Assembly (NCBI RefSeq): GCF_000218685.1
Contig: NW_006763291.1
Span: 1,706,308-1,770,307 of the forward strand
Source of the DNA: Serpula lacrymans var. lacrymans S7.9
Lineage: Eukaryota > Basidiomycota > Agaricomycetes > Boletales > Serpulaceae
Length of the DNA: 64,000 nt
Reading direction: 5' to 3'
Part shown: piece by piece, positions 54,770-64,000 of the stretch
Layout of the letters: the number at the start of each line of letters is the position of its first letter
Position numbering within the stretch: position 1 is the first letter of the stretch
Translations under genes and position numbers: made by a program
The notes under the pieces: model-generated
What the model was told of the DNA's origin: nothing
Databases searched by the model: none
What the model saw: the letters and a program-made list of their open reading frames with translations, nothing else

Positions 54770-55575
54770 TGACTTATCTGAATGAATTTTATGCTGATAT
54801 GACCCTTTAATGTGTTGCCATGTTTCATTCCCTATGACCCTACCTTTATGGAAGCAACTGGGGACAGTTGCAATTTCAAGTTGTCCGTGGATGTCATGCA
54901 CCAAAGTTGATTGGTAGCATGGACAGGTGTCAATAACGAAGCAAATATTCAAAAAGACTCGCCTTTGCGCCACACAGGCACAGTGCCACGTGGAATAGTA
55001 ATTAATATTGCCTTTTCCAAACTTGTGGCTGATCAGCACCACCTCTATTAGGCAATCCAGTCACGCTCACCTTTGCTTTTCCATTCGGTACTTTCCGCAT
55101 TTCGGCATTTCGGCAAATTTTTGCATCGCCACTGGCTACACATTGCATTGCGCCCTCGTTTTTGTTGTTTCCTTCACTTCCCTTCCTTTGCCTAGCCCCA
55201 CCATGGGTCCCTTACTCTCGTTTTTATTCTCACCCGACAGTCGTTTCTGGATCCCCATTTTAGTTCACCTCCTTGTCACCTCCACCCTCCTCCTCCTCAT
55301 CTTCTTTGCTCCGCCACCATTTCTGATGTCACCACTTCCTATCCGCTTCCGTCGCCGATCTGTCGACTACCACGGGCCACTGTTGATATCAGCAAAGCCC
55401 CGGCGGCCGGTTCAAATAGGGCAACAGGTCCATCTTTATGACGTCAATCTACCATCATATACTATCAAAACATCGGTCGCTCGCCTTGCCTGGTTGGAGT
55501 GTGGGTGGGTAGTTTTTGAGCTGGAGAAGGTTTATCCCCTTGCGTCGCCCATATTCATTGCTGTCCCATTCACTT
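53019..55575 (+). mobile_element. Ty3/gypsy element, copy 2 (inverted duplicate)
   Basis: Mirror of 16013-18569: matching coordinates sum to 71588 at every checked point (for example 53816/17772 and 54562/17026), so there is no net indel. It holds RNase H from SQPKLELYG on, integrase and the 3' region. Everything upstream of RNase H is missing. Confidence 0.9.
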
Positions 55576-55847
55576 GGGTACACTTATCTTTCATCCATCG
55601 TCTTCGCTACAGCTACACCTACCACACGCTGCCTGGGACTCACTTGTTCCAAATTGGAATTACTCCTTGTTACGATAACACAATTTTCGGACTTTCCCTT
55701 TACTTTTATTTCTCCGCTTTAACCTTGTACTATAGCTTTCACACATGGTGCCACACAGCATTTTCCCTTTGTCGCGCGTGCTGCGTTGCCCTTCTTCTTA
55801 TTTTGGACACAACTCTCTCACACAGTGGAGCTGGTCATATGGGCTAG
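55008..55847 (+). CDS. ORF with membrane segments near gypsy 3' end, copy 2
   Basis: Same as the ORF at 16580-16013 up to VPFT, then continues (WVHLSFIHRLRYSYTYHTLP) and runs into solo LTR B at 55668. Only the part before 55668 is native. The few differences from copy 1 (for example VYPLASP for VHPLALP) are near its end. Confidence 0.35.
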   Translation: MPFPNLWLISTTSIRQSSHAHLCFSIRYFPHFGISANFCIATGYTLHCALVFVVSFTSLPLPSPTMGPLLSFLFSPDSRFWIPILVHLLVTSTLLLLIFFAPPPFLMSPLPIRFRRRSVDYHGPLLISAKPRRPVQIGQQVHLYDVNLPSYTIKTSVARLAWLECGWVVFELEKVYPLASPIFIAVPFTWVHLSFIHRLRYSYTYHTLPGTHLFQIGITPCYDNTIFGLSLYFYFSALTLYYSFHTWCHTAFSLCRACCVALLLILDTTLSHSGAGHMG

Positions 55848-56067
55848 GCCCCATGACATCATCAGCCACTGTATCTATCTACTGTATAGTACACATGTAC
55901 AAACAACCCTGTAGTAGTATATAAACCCCAATAGATCCAGGAGACTCCTCAGCGAGTCCTCCTGTTGTATACCAACTAACTCTCTGCATCTTAAAGGGTA
56001 ACTACCCCCTCATCATTTTCTTTATAGTGTGTTCCTGTGTGCGCCAGAGTAAATCTTGGTTGTTACA
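55668..56067 (+). mobile_element. solo LTR, family B
   Basis: 400 bp, TGTTACGATAACAC ... GGTTGTTACA, with CTCCT on both sides (55663-55667 and 56068-56072). A TATAAACCCC box-like motif is near 55920. Confidence 0.93.
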
Positions 56068-56164
56068 CTCCTCTCCCTCCCTCGTTTGATCAGGTGGTCC
56101 AACACAACCAGTCTATTGGTAAGGCAATGGAACTGTCGGATTTGGACTAGGTGGTGGACCGGTG

Positions 56165-57103
56165 GCTCCAGTTTCTTTTTTTCGGCAGAACATTCATTTA
56201 CAGTGCGATTATTTTTGATTTTTGAATCATTTTTATGGACACATATTTTTTTAGAATGTCTGACTGACAATAAAGGAACTGTGTTGATACTGATAGCGTT
56301 TTGCCTTGCCCTTTTTTTACTGCATCTTCCCATGACATCATGATTTTCCTGCTCTCTTTTTGCTATTGGACTTTACTTTATGGCCGTACAAACCTGTGAC
56401 AATACTCACAGCATTCATTGTTCTATCCCTTTCTTTTCCTTTTTTGATAATCTTATCCTGTACTACCTACGCAGGATTTGTCAGCATACATTCCTTCCTT
56501 CATGTTCTTTCTCATTCTTTTTGCACAGCTATACTGTGCATAGCCTACTTTTCTTTTACTATATAAACCCCTGTATTTTACCTTGTAAAAAAAACAAGAA
56601 CTCCAATCCAGACTTCTTCTCTACTCTCAAGTTCACTACTCTGCTACTTGTGATCCAGTGTGGTCACAACACTTCCGACTGCTACTACTGTTAACTGCTG
56701 TCATCGTCACTTCCCACTTTTGAAGTCATTGTTATCCCTTTCGATTAGAGTCCTTCTGAGCACTACAGTTTGTGCGTCAGGAGCCTGCTATCACTGGCAA
56801 CCTCGTCATATTGTCGTTCTCAAACCTACCTTGTGCTACGATCAGCAAGGTATTGCTCGTCTATACTCGCCACAAAGCCCCTATCTTTCTATATTCCAAC
56901 TATCCCTCCTCCTCAAAACCCACACCCATACATCTCTGGGTTTTACTTTGAAGGATCCTTATACATACCACCCCACGAACAACCAGAGCACCCACTGTTC
57001 TAGGAGGCAAAGCCCATAAACAAGTTCCGTGGAATCTGGGAGGATTGTGTGTTAGTTTGTTTTTGTGTGTGGTTTTCTAACAGCAGTTCTTATCATCGAC
57101 AAC
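56165..57103 (+). mobile_element. dispersed repeat C, long copy
   Basis: Begins CCAGTTTCTTTTTTTCGGCA and ends AGTTCTTATCATCGACAAC. It contains CTATATAAACCCCTGTATTT and GAGTCCTTCTGAGCACTACA blocks shared with 59207-60150. It probably is an LTR ending near TCTAACA (57083) plus a short conserved tail. It runs directly into a copia RNase H. Confidence 0.7.
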
Positions 57104-57816
57104 GAGATGCATATTGAAGGGCGTCAAGTGTCATACCTCTCAATTGTAGGCTCCCTCATGTATGCCATGCTCGGAACCCGCCCAGATATTGCCTACATTG
57201 TTGGAATACTAAGCAGACATAGCTCAGCTCCAAGGAGCCATCACTGGAAAGCTGCAAAATGTGTCCTCCGATATCTGAAAGCAACCAGGGACATGGAACT
57301 ACGATATGATGGCACAGATGTCTCCATGGACATGGATTTCTATGGATATTCAGATGAGGATTGGTCTGGAGACCCAGACACGTCTCGATCAACATCAAGC
57401 TTTGTTTTTATCACCATCTGAGAAGCAATCTCCTGGACAAGCAAACAACAAAGCATGGTAGCTTTATCCTCCACAGAGTCAGAGTACATTGGATTGAGCA
57501 ATGCTGGACAACACCTTGCATGGCTTCGGACATTTTTTGAAGAAATTGGACATGCTCAAAATGGACCTACAACATTGCACTGTGACAATCAAGCAGCTAT
57601 CATTCTTACACGAGATCCACAGTTCCGTGCTCGCACAAAACACATTCAACAGAAATATCATTTTATCCAAGATGACTTAGTATCAAAGGGAGAGGCAGTA
57701 ATCAGATATGTTCCTACAGGAGATATGGTTGCTGACATTCTCACTAAACCCCTCACTCATGAAAAACACTAGAAATTCTCTAAAGCTATGGGACTACGAT
57801 TGCACTCGAGTGGGAG
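57104..57816 (+). pseudogene. copia RT tail and RNase H of family D
   Basis: Reads QVSYLSIVGSLMYAMLGTRP, YSDEDWSGDPDTSRSTSSF, one TGA at 57419-57421, then VALSSTESEYIGLSNAGQHL, HCDNQAAIILTRDPQF and DILTKPLTHEKH with a stop at 57770. A purine-ended tract (GAGTGGGAG) leads into LTR D. The rest of the element is absent. Confidence 0.9.
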
Positions 57817-58140
57817 TGACAAAACCGGATAAACCTGGTCCCTGCTGAAGCAGCCATTGTTCTCCATGAAGCATAGCCACCACTCCATGGAGTCACTATT
57901 GTACTCCTAGGAGTCATTATACTATAGCGAGTAGCACCTCCGACTATAAGTAGTAGGGGGTTTAGTATAGGAATACCTCAGTCGTTTCTATAGTCTCTTC
58001 GGCAGCAGCTGAGGTATGTTACATTATATTTATTAGAGATTACCTTAAACTAATATCCATTGTAGTTTCACTTAGGTAAATAATAAAGTTGTTTCTATAG
58101 CCTCTTGGGCAGCGGCTGAGTTTCACATAGTTTTATTACA
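57817..58140 (+). mobile_element. LTR D, 3' LTR
   Basis: 324 bp, TGACAAAACCGG ... TTTTATTACA, directly after a copia RNase H and purine tract, which fixes its orientation. Copies at 37623 and 40112. Confidence 0.88.
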
Positions 58141-58142
58141 TA

Positions 58143-58275
58143 TATCTGGGATCATCCCACAATAGTACATGATGTGATGCTATGGGAAAATACCAGAGGG
58201 GTGGCATCATTGTGGGGGTGACTGAAGTGAACCAAAGTTGGAGGCTCTGATGATGAGAGCCTTTCAAGATCCTTC
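58143..58275 (+). repeat. short repeat related to 43195-43380
   Basis: CTGGGATCATCCCA, ATGGGAAAATACCAGA and GTGGGGGTGACTGAAGTG also occur near 43200-43370. Confidence 0.6.
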
Positions 58276-58692
58276 TGTTATGGTACACAATTCTCGGACT
58301 TCTAACTTTTCTTCTCCATTTTAACTTTTTAAACACTTATGCCATGCAACACTTTTCTTTTGTTTCAAACTCCACTTAGACTTTCACTTCCTTATACTGC
58401 ATAGCTCCTTTTTATTTTTAGTTATAACTATTTTATGTGGTGGAGCTGGCCACAAAGGCTGCATCCTACAACATCATCTGCCATTACTTTCAATCAACTG
58501 TATAGTACATATGTACAAATAGTCTGTAGTAGTATATATACCCCAATAGATCAAGGAGACTCCTCAGCAAGTTTCTCTGTTGATTATTCTCAACTAACTT
58601 GGTCTTAACCTAAGGGAGTTTACCCACTCCTTCACTTGATCCTCCTACTTGTCTTCTCTGCGCACCAGAGTATCAAAACTTTCATTTTAACA
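58276..58692 (+). mobile_element. solo LTR, family B
   Basis: 417 bp, TGTTATGGTACACAATTC ... CATTTTAACA; CCTTC flanks both ends (58271-58275 and 58693-58697). Confidence 0.93.
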
Positions 58693-58791
58693 CCTTCACC
58701 CAAATCACATTTAAATCACATACAAAGGGTAACTCAAATATAATGCAACAATGCATTTGAATAACATTTTAAATTTGTTTACTATGACTCA

Positions 58792-59206
58792 TGTAACAAC
58801 CAAGAGTTAGTTACTCTGGCGCACAACTAGAACCAACTATAGAGATAATGATGAGGGAGTAGTTACCCTTTAGGCTTCAACAAGTTAGTTGTGAGGATAC
58901 AACAGGAGGAGTTGCTGAGGAGTCTCCTTGATCTATTGGGGTTTATATACTATTACAGGTTTGTTTGTACATATGTACTATACAGTTGATGAAGGCAGTG
59001 GCTGATGATGTCAGAGGGCACAGCCCGCATGACCAGCTCCACTGTGTGAGAGACTTGTATCTAAAATAGAAAGAAAGGCAGTGTAGCGCGAGAAAGTGGA
59101 GTTTGAACAAAAGGGAAAGTGCTGCATGGCACGGAGTGTGAAAACTACTGAAAAAGGTTAAAGAGGAGAATAAAAATTAAAGATCCAAAAATGTGTTATT
59201 GTAACA
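58792..59206 (-). mobile_element. LTR B, inverted
   Basis: 415 bp; on - it runs TGTTACAATAACACATTT ... CTTGGTTGTTACA. Outer flanks differ (ACTCA and CCAGT). Repeat C starts immediately at 59207, as though C abuts B. Confidence 0.88.
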
Positions 59207-60150
59207 CCAGTTCTTTTTTTTTTCAGCAGAACACTCATTTGCAGTGCAATTATTCTTGATTATTGAATCATTTTATGGATACATTTTTTTAGAATGCCTG
59301 ACTGACAACAAGGAAACTGTGTTGATACTGATATTTTTTTACCTTGCTTTGTTTACTGCATCTTCCCATGACATCATGATTTTCTTGTTTTTTTATTACT
59401 ATTGGACTTTATTTTATGGCTGTACAAACCTGTGACATTACACAGTATACAGCATTTATTTCCCTTTCTTTTCCTTATTTTGACAATCTTATCCTGTACT
59501 ACTTACACAGGATTTGTCAGCGTATATTCCTTCCTTCACATTCTTTCTCATTCTTTTTGCACAACTATACTGTGCATAGCCTCCCTTTTTTTACTATATA
59601 AACACCTGTATTTTACCTTGTAAAAAAAAAGAAAAAATCATAATCCAGACTTCCAATCCAGTCTTGTCCTCTAATCTCAAGTCCACTTTCTATTGCTACT
59701 TGTGATCCAGTGTGGTCACAACACTTCCCACTGCTTCTACTATTAATTGCTATCATTGTCACTCTACACTTCTGAAGTTATTGTTATCCCTTTTGATTAG
59801 AGTCCTTCTCAGCACTACAGTCTGTGCGTCAGGAGCCTGCTATCGCTAGGAACCTCGTCACCTTGTCATTCTCAAACCTACCTTATGCTACAATTAGCAA
59901 GGTAGTGCTCGTCTATACTCGCCACAAAGCCTCTATCTTTCTGCATTTCAACTATCCCTCCTCCTCAAAACCCACACCCATACATCTCTGGGTTTTACTT
60001 TGAAGGATCATTATTCATACCACCCCACAAACAACCAGACCACTCCACTGTTCTAAGAGGCAAAGCTCATATACAAGTTTTGTGAATCTGGGAGGATTAT
60101 TTGTTAGTTTGTTTTTATGTGTGGTTGTCTAACAACAGTTCTCATCATTG
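59207..60150 (+). mobile_element. dispersed repeat C, long copy
   Basis: CCAGTTCTTTTTTT ... CAACAGTTCTCATCATTGACA, about 940 bp, same order of blocks as 56165-57103. After it the sequence is unlike that of the other two copies. Confidence 0.7.
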
Positions 60151-61046
60151 ACACTGGGCTGGGCACTTGCTTTTGCCAGTTGGATAAGGGTTAATAGCCT
60201 AATAAGCAGACCACCCCCTTAATAACTCTTTAGACCAGGGTTTTATTACTATACTTTTTGCATATTTTTCAAAGTACCAGTAGTTTTAGTGAGGGCATGG
60301 CCCACCAGAGGACTGGTTGGACTATTGGCTATCATGGCCATCATTGGGGTACACCCACCATACTTCCACATTTACCAAGGCAATGAATGGAACCCAAAAC
60401 CTGTTGAGGTGGCTCCACATGCAGCCTTCTCTATATTGCCTGGGGTCCTGGGATGGTCTCATGGGTATTATGGGCCACACTGCTATAGCTTTGATAGGTT
60501 TGGCAGTAGGATTGTTGCTTCAAAGCCTTCATACAATCCAATTTGTTGATAAGGATAGCCATCTGACATGATCATATACTGAGTTTACCATTGTGGATGA
60601 AATTATCCTCCTATTCTGCAGGGACATGACAACTGTAATGATTAGAATCTGCCTTCCCTGTCAAGGCAAGGCCACTACCCAGGATAGCAATAAGGGTGAT
60701 GCAGAGTCCAACCAAACATGGTTGTAGAGGAGTGTTGAAAATCAAGAATATGTGAAGTTGGTTGTGACTAAGACATAATGGGAATAACTTAATAAATACA
60801 GGTTTTGTAGTAGTACTTGTATACTATCTATAGTATTTCTATGAGTATTCTTATGTAGGTAATGATGTCACAGTCAGTGTATGATGATGAAACATAGTTG
60901 GAATCGACAAAATATATATTGAATCTCATCAACTGTTGTTGGAAATTTGATGCCATTTGGTGTGTGTTTTAAAACTAATGTAATCCTAAATTTATTTTGA
61001 GCTTAAACTGATCATATCTAATCAGGATGTAGAGTTATTATTGTGG
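60151..61046. other. spacer with an unassigned ORF
   Basis: 60289-60549 codes WPTRGLVGLLAIMAIIGVHP and GYYGPHCYSFDRFGSRIV with an overlapping hydrophobic frame (60317-60571). Neither was recognised. The rest is non-coding. Confidence 0.4.
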
Positions 61047-61051
61047 CTGGG

Positions 61052-61700
61052 TGTCATATCTGTACCAAAAGACAGAACTCCGGCATCTCCAAAGGAGATA
61101 CTCCCTGAGTCTGAAGCCCCCAAACCATTGGCATACTCGGGATTATGTTCCTCATGGTCTGCCGGTCGGCATTACTCTATGCCCCAGTTTCACATGGTAC
61201 TCTGGTCATCCGCCTTGATACTCCTGCACCAGACTTCTAACCCACCATACATTTCTCCTTGCACGTTCTAGTATTTCTTGTAGAATCTGTAGTTAGACCT
61301 TATGATACACTCGTTGCACATGCATTCTCCTCTTGCTAGATAATTATCCGCATGGAACTCCGTACCTACATTACGGGTTACTCCTTACGAGCTCCTACTC
61401 AATAGTATATAAACTGTAACTCCTGTACTCCGTTCCTGCAGTTTGAATATCAAATAGATTCCCTTGCCTTTTTACCAGTCCCTTTCTAAGTCTTTTCCGA
61501 TCCTTCTCCAAAGGATATTTACTCTACTTCCTTTTCATCCTCTACTCTCCTCTGCCCATTTTCCGTTGAGTTAGAGACCAAGGTCCACGGATGGGCCTAG
61601 TGCACCAGCTAAGCCAATTCCCCATCTTGTCCTCCGTACTCCGTTACTCTAACACCCCACTCTGCAGCTTCGTTACTCCAAAAAGGCCATGGTTCTGACA
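61052..61700 (+). mobile_element. solo LTR, family H
   Basis: 649 bp, TGTCATATCTGTACC ... GGTTCTGACA; CTGGG on both sides (61047-61051 and 61701-61705). TATATAAACTG box at about 61408. Confidence 0.93.
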
Positions 61701-61705
61701 CTGGG

Positions 61706-62263
61706 TCTGCATTACCATCACTTATCTACTCCCAATACCATGTCTATCCAACCCACTCCTTCATCATATGTCATTCAGCCCACACATTCTATGCTCAATC
61801 TGTTGTACAGCCTGCTCTACCCACACTGCCAATGGATACAATCAGCACAATCCACATTTCAACATCTTTCAAATTGCATAATCTGCACTTTGGACTCGTT
61901 GGGTTTGCATCAAGCACGGCAGACAATCTTACGCAGAAACAATGCACATAGGCAGTAGTTTGGACAAGTTAATCTGCACTTTCACACAGTCCACACCCAT
62001 GGGAAATTCAATCCGCAAGTTAGACTCCCTCAATCTGCACTTTTCAGTCAAATTATTCCCCAGTTGCCTTGGCACACAGCACTTCCATATACTTCCATCT
62101 GCACTTCAGTCAGCACTTTCATACAGTCCACAGAGTTCATATTTGTGAACACCTAGAGTCTGTGTTTGCGGATACATAGGGTCCAAACTTTTTGGACCTC
62201 AGACCCGTCAGACGAGGAGCTAACTCAGCACTCCACACACGTGCAAACCACCCTCATGGTATA
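61706..62263. other. non-coding DNA with short repeated phrases
   Basis: The phrase AATCTGCACTTT and variants recur several times (61875, 61970, 62030). No gene recognised. Confidence 0.5.
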
Positions 62264-62430
62264 TGTCAGAACTGTGACCTCTTCGGAGTAGCGGAGCTAT
62301 GGAGTGAGGTGTCAGAGTAATGAAGTACGGAGGACAAGATGGGGAATTGGCTTAGCTCATGCACTAGGCCCTTCCGTGAACCTTGGTTCCTAACTCAATG
62401 GAAAGTGGACGGAGGAGAGTAGAGGATAGG
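62264..62430 (-). mobile_element. LTR H fragment, inverted
   Basis: On - it matches the last 165 bp or so of LTR H (GACCAAGGTTCACGG ... CACAGTTCTGACA). The rest of the LTR is missing. Confidence 0.78.
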
Positions 62431-62829
62431 GGATCTCAATGGTCGTCCCATTGTCGTATTCTCAGCTTTATATTCATCCTCCACTCATATTATTGTTCAC
62501 ACAACTTGTTTTACCGCCTTTCCAGCAAGACCGCAACTTGCTGTGACGCATCCACTCAGTTTAGACTCAAAAGTGCGGACTCTGCGGACTGATCTGCGGA
62601 CTCACTCCATTATAGTCTTCAGCACTTTCTTCTGAATCCCTTGGTTGATCCCTGCGGGTTGAATGACATGTAGGTGTTTGGACATCAGGACTATGCTTAG
62701 TTCTCTCCCCAGATGCCTTTAGCATCTGACAACAGCATTAGTACTTTTTATTTCATTTGATGTAGTTAGATTGTTTTAGTCTTCACAAATAGTGAGATAT
62801 TTGGATCAAAACAAATGACATTGAATTAT
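62431..62829. other. spacer with GCGGACT repeats
   Basis: GTGCGGACTCTGCGGACTGA and CTGCGGACTCACTCC lie near 62570-62610. No gene. Confidence 0.5.
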
Positions 62830-63242
62830 TGTTACAATACACAATTTTGGACTTTCAACTTTCAGTCTCCCCTTTAATTTTCTTTCAGACTCTTGTGCCA
62901 TGCGACACTTTCCTTACTTTCAAACTCCACTTGTGTCTCCACTTTCTTGTGCTACACTGCTTTGACTTATTTTAGATACAACTCTCTCACACAGTGGAGC
63001 TAGTCACACGGGCTGTGCCCTATGATCTCATCAGCCACCACCTTCATTAAACTGTATAGTACACATGTACAAATAGCCTGTAGTTATATAAATACCCCAA
63101 TAGATCAAGGAGACTCCTCAGTGAGTCCTCCTGTTGTTTACCAACGACTAACTCAGTCCTACCCTAAGGAGTTTATCCACTCCTCCACTCTCCTCTTTGC
63201 TTGTCTGAGTTGTACGCCAGTGTTCAAACTTTGGTTGTAACA
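62830..63242 (+). mobile_element. solo LTR, family B
   Basis: 413 bp, TGTTACAATACACAATTT ... GGTTGTAACA. Flanks ATTAT and ATTAC differ at one base, so the target duplication has probably mutated. Confidence 0.88.
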
Positions 63243-64000
63243 ATTACAACTAATTACAATTATAAGAGTGTAAACAAATAAAACCAAATAACAGTAAATC
63301 CAGACAACACCAAACAAATAAAATGAATGAGAAACAAAAACATACCAATGCAATAAATGAAAATGAATGAAACAGAAACATAACTGTATTTTCTCCCATT
63401 TTTTACACACAGCACAGTCATGCATCCACTGCATGAATGTACAACACATTGGTGTTTTGTGATGCACTGGCATGATCAGAATTGAAGTCAAGCTCATCAA
63501 ATGTTGCTCTCAAATAATCATGGGAATTTGTTTTGGTTAGATTAGATTCCCTTACATAACCCTGTGAGATTCTATCTAATTCAATACAAATTGTGTCATT
63601 TTTGACTGGGGATGAAGGCCGTAATGTTCCAACAAGGAGGAACCTAGGGAAATTGACAAGTTGAGGACATCAAGGTAGATCAGAAGCTTGAGGTAAAACA
63701 CCAAGGAGGCATTGAATGGAAGGCAGTAGCTACAGCTTCCATATACATGTACCTCTTGTACAGTAATTTTATTTCAAAAAAAAGTACTATATTAAGGCCC
63801 TGGGTTGGAGATGTGTACCCAAGTTACAGTATACTCACCCAGACTTGTACAAAACTACTACAAATCTGCATAATTTGTCGTTCTTTTTTTGAAAAGTCTA
63901 GTTGAGGAGCATCTATACCAGCTAGGGGAGTTACACATGAGCATATGGACATGGCCATAAATGAATACATTCATTTTCTTATACTCTATACCTCTTACGA
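63243..64000. other. non-coding end of window
   Basis: AT-rich, no convincing gene. The ORF at 63159-63500 (-) overlaps LTR B and looks like chance. Confidence 0.5.

Noticed and set aside
60289..60549. Small membrane protein gene
   Set aside because: Two overlapping frames are both open, there is no homology I can recall and no start context; left as an unassigned ORF.
1..64000. CRISPR array, bacterial operons or phage genes
   Set aside because: No regularly spaced repeats; introns and transposon types are fungal.

Overview
The window looks like a transposon-rich nuclear contig of an Agaricomycete (mushroom-forming basidiomycete). The evidence is short 50-66 bp GT-AG introns, a basidiomycete-style bHLH factor, a mitochondrial asparaginyl-tRNA synthetase, and protein families I associate with Agaricomycetes (DUF6589, RUS/DUF647, alpha-kinases with N-terminal Cys motifs, the integrase-core transposase, fungal PIF/Harbinger). 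No database search was possible; family calls rest on motifs and recall. One 100-N assembly gap lies at 13466-13565.

Layout. 1-1766: 3' part of a bHLH transcription factor gene cut by the window edge. 3348-7860: a 4.5-kb DNA transposon with 110-bp terminal inverted repeats and a perfect 5-bp target duplication; it holds a decayed integrase-core transposase on + and, tail-to-tail on -, an alpha-kinase gene. 8353-10146: a decayed RUS/DUF647 gene. 10385-14361: a PIF/Harbinger fragment, then a DUF6589 gene split by a solo LTR and the gap. 14435-16013: a RecQ-like C-terminal fragment fused to a dispersed repeat (C). 16013-22781: a Ty3/gypsy element on - . 22782-31640: Ty1/copia element A on + facing a second copy (B) on -, making a large palindrome. 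31632-36187: a small LTR (T), Harbinger remnants, an unrecognised Ser/Thr-rich gene and a copia gag fragment. 36188-43500: AT-rich, mostly non-coding, with LTRs D and H and one coiled-coil ORF. 43607-45187: intact mitochondrial AsnRS. 45888-52050: copia element E. 52052-55575: partial T element plus a second, inverted gypsy copy. 55668-63242: a graveyard of LTRs B, C, D and H, mostly solo LTRs with clean 5-bp duplications.

Only the bHLH gene, the AsnRS gene and possibly the alpha-kinase look intact. Almost everything else is mobile DNA or decayed. Points most worth following: the two-gene TIR transposon with a kinase cargo; a 228-bp LTR (T) that carries a whole tRNA-like Pol III unit next to a half-tRNA-Met primer site; an inverted gypsy duplication in which the same T insertion is a solo LTR in one copy and an LTR plus internal region in the other; and repeated Arg-codon decay (CGA to TGA) across unrelated genes, which suggests CpG methylation and deamination.
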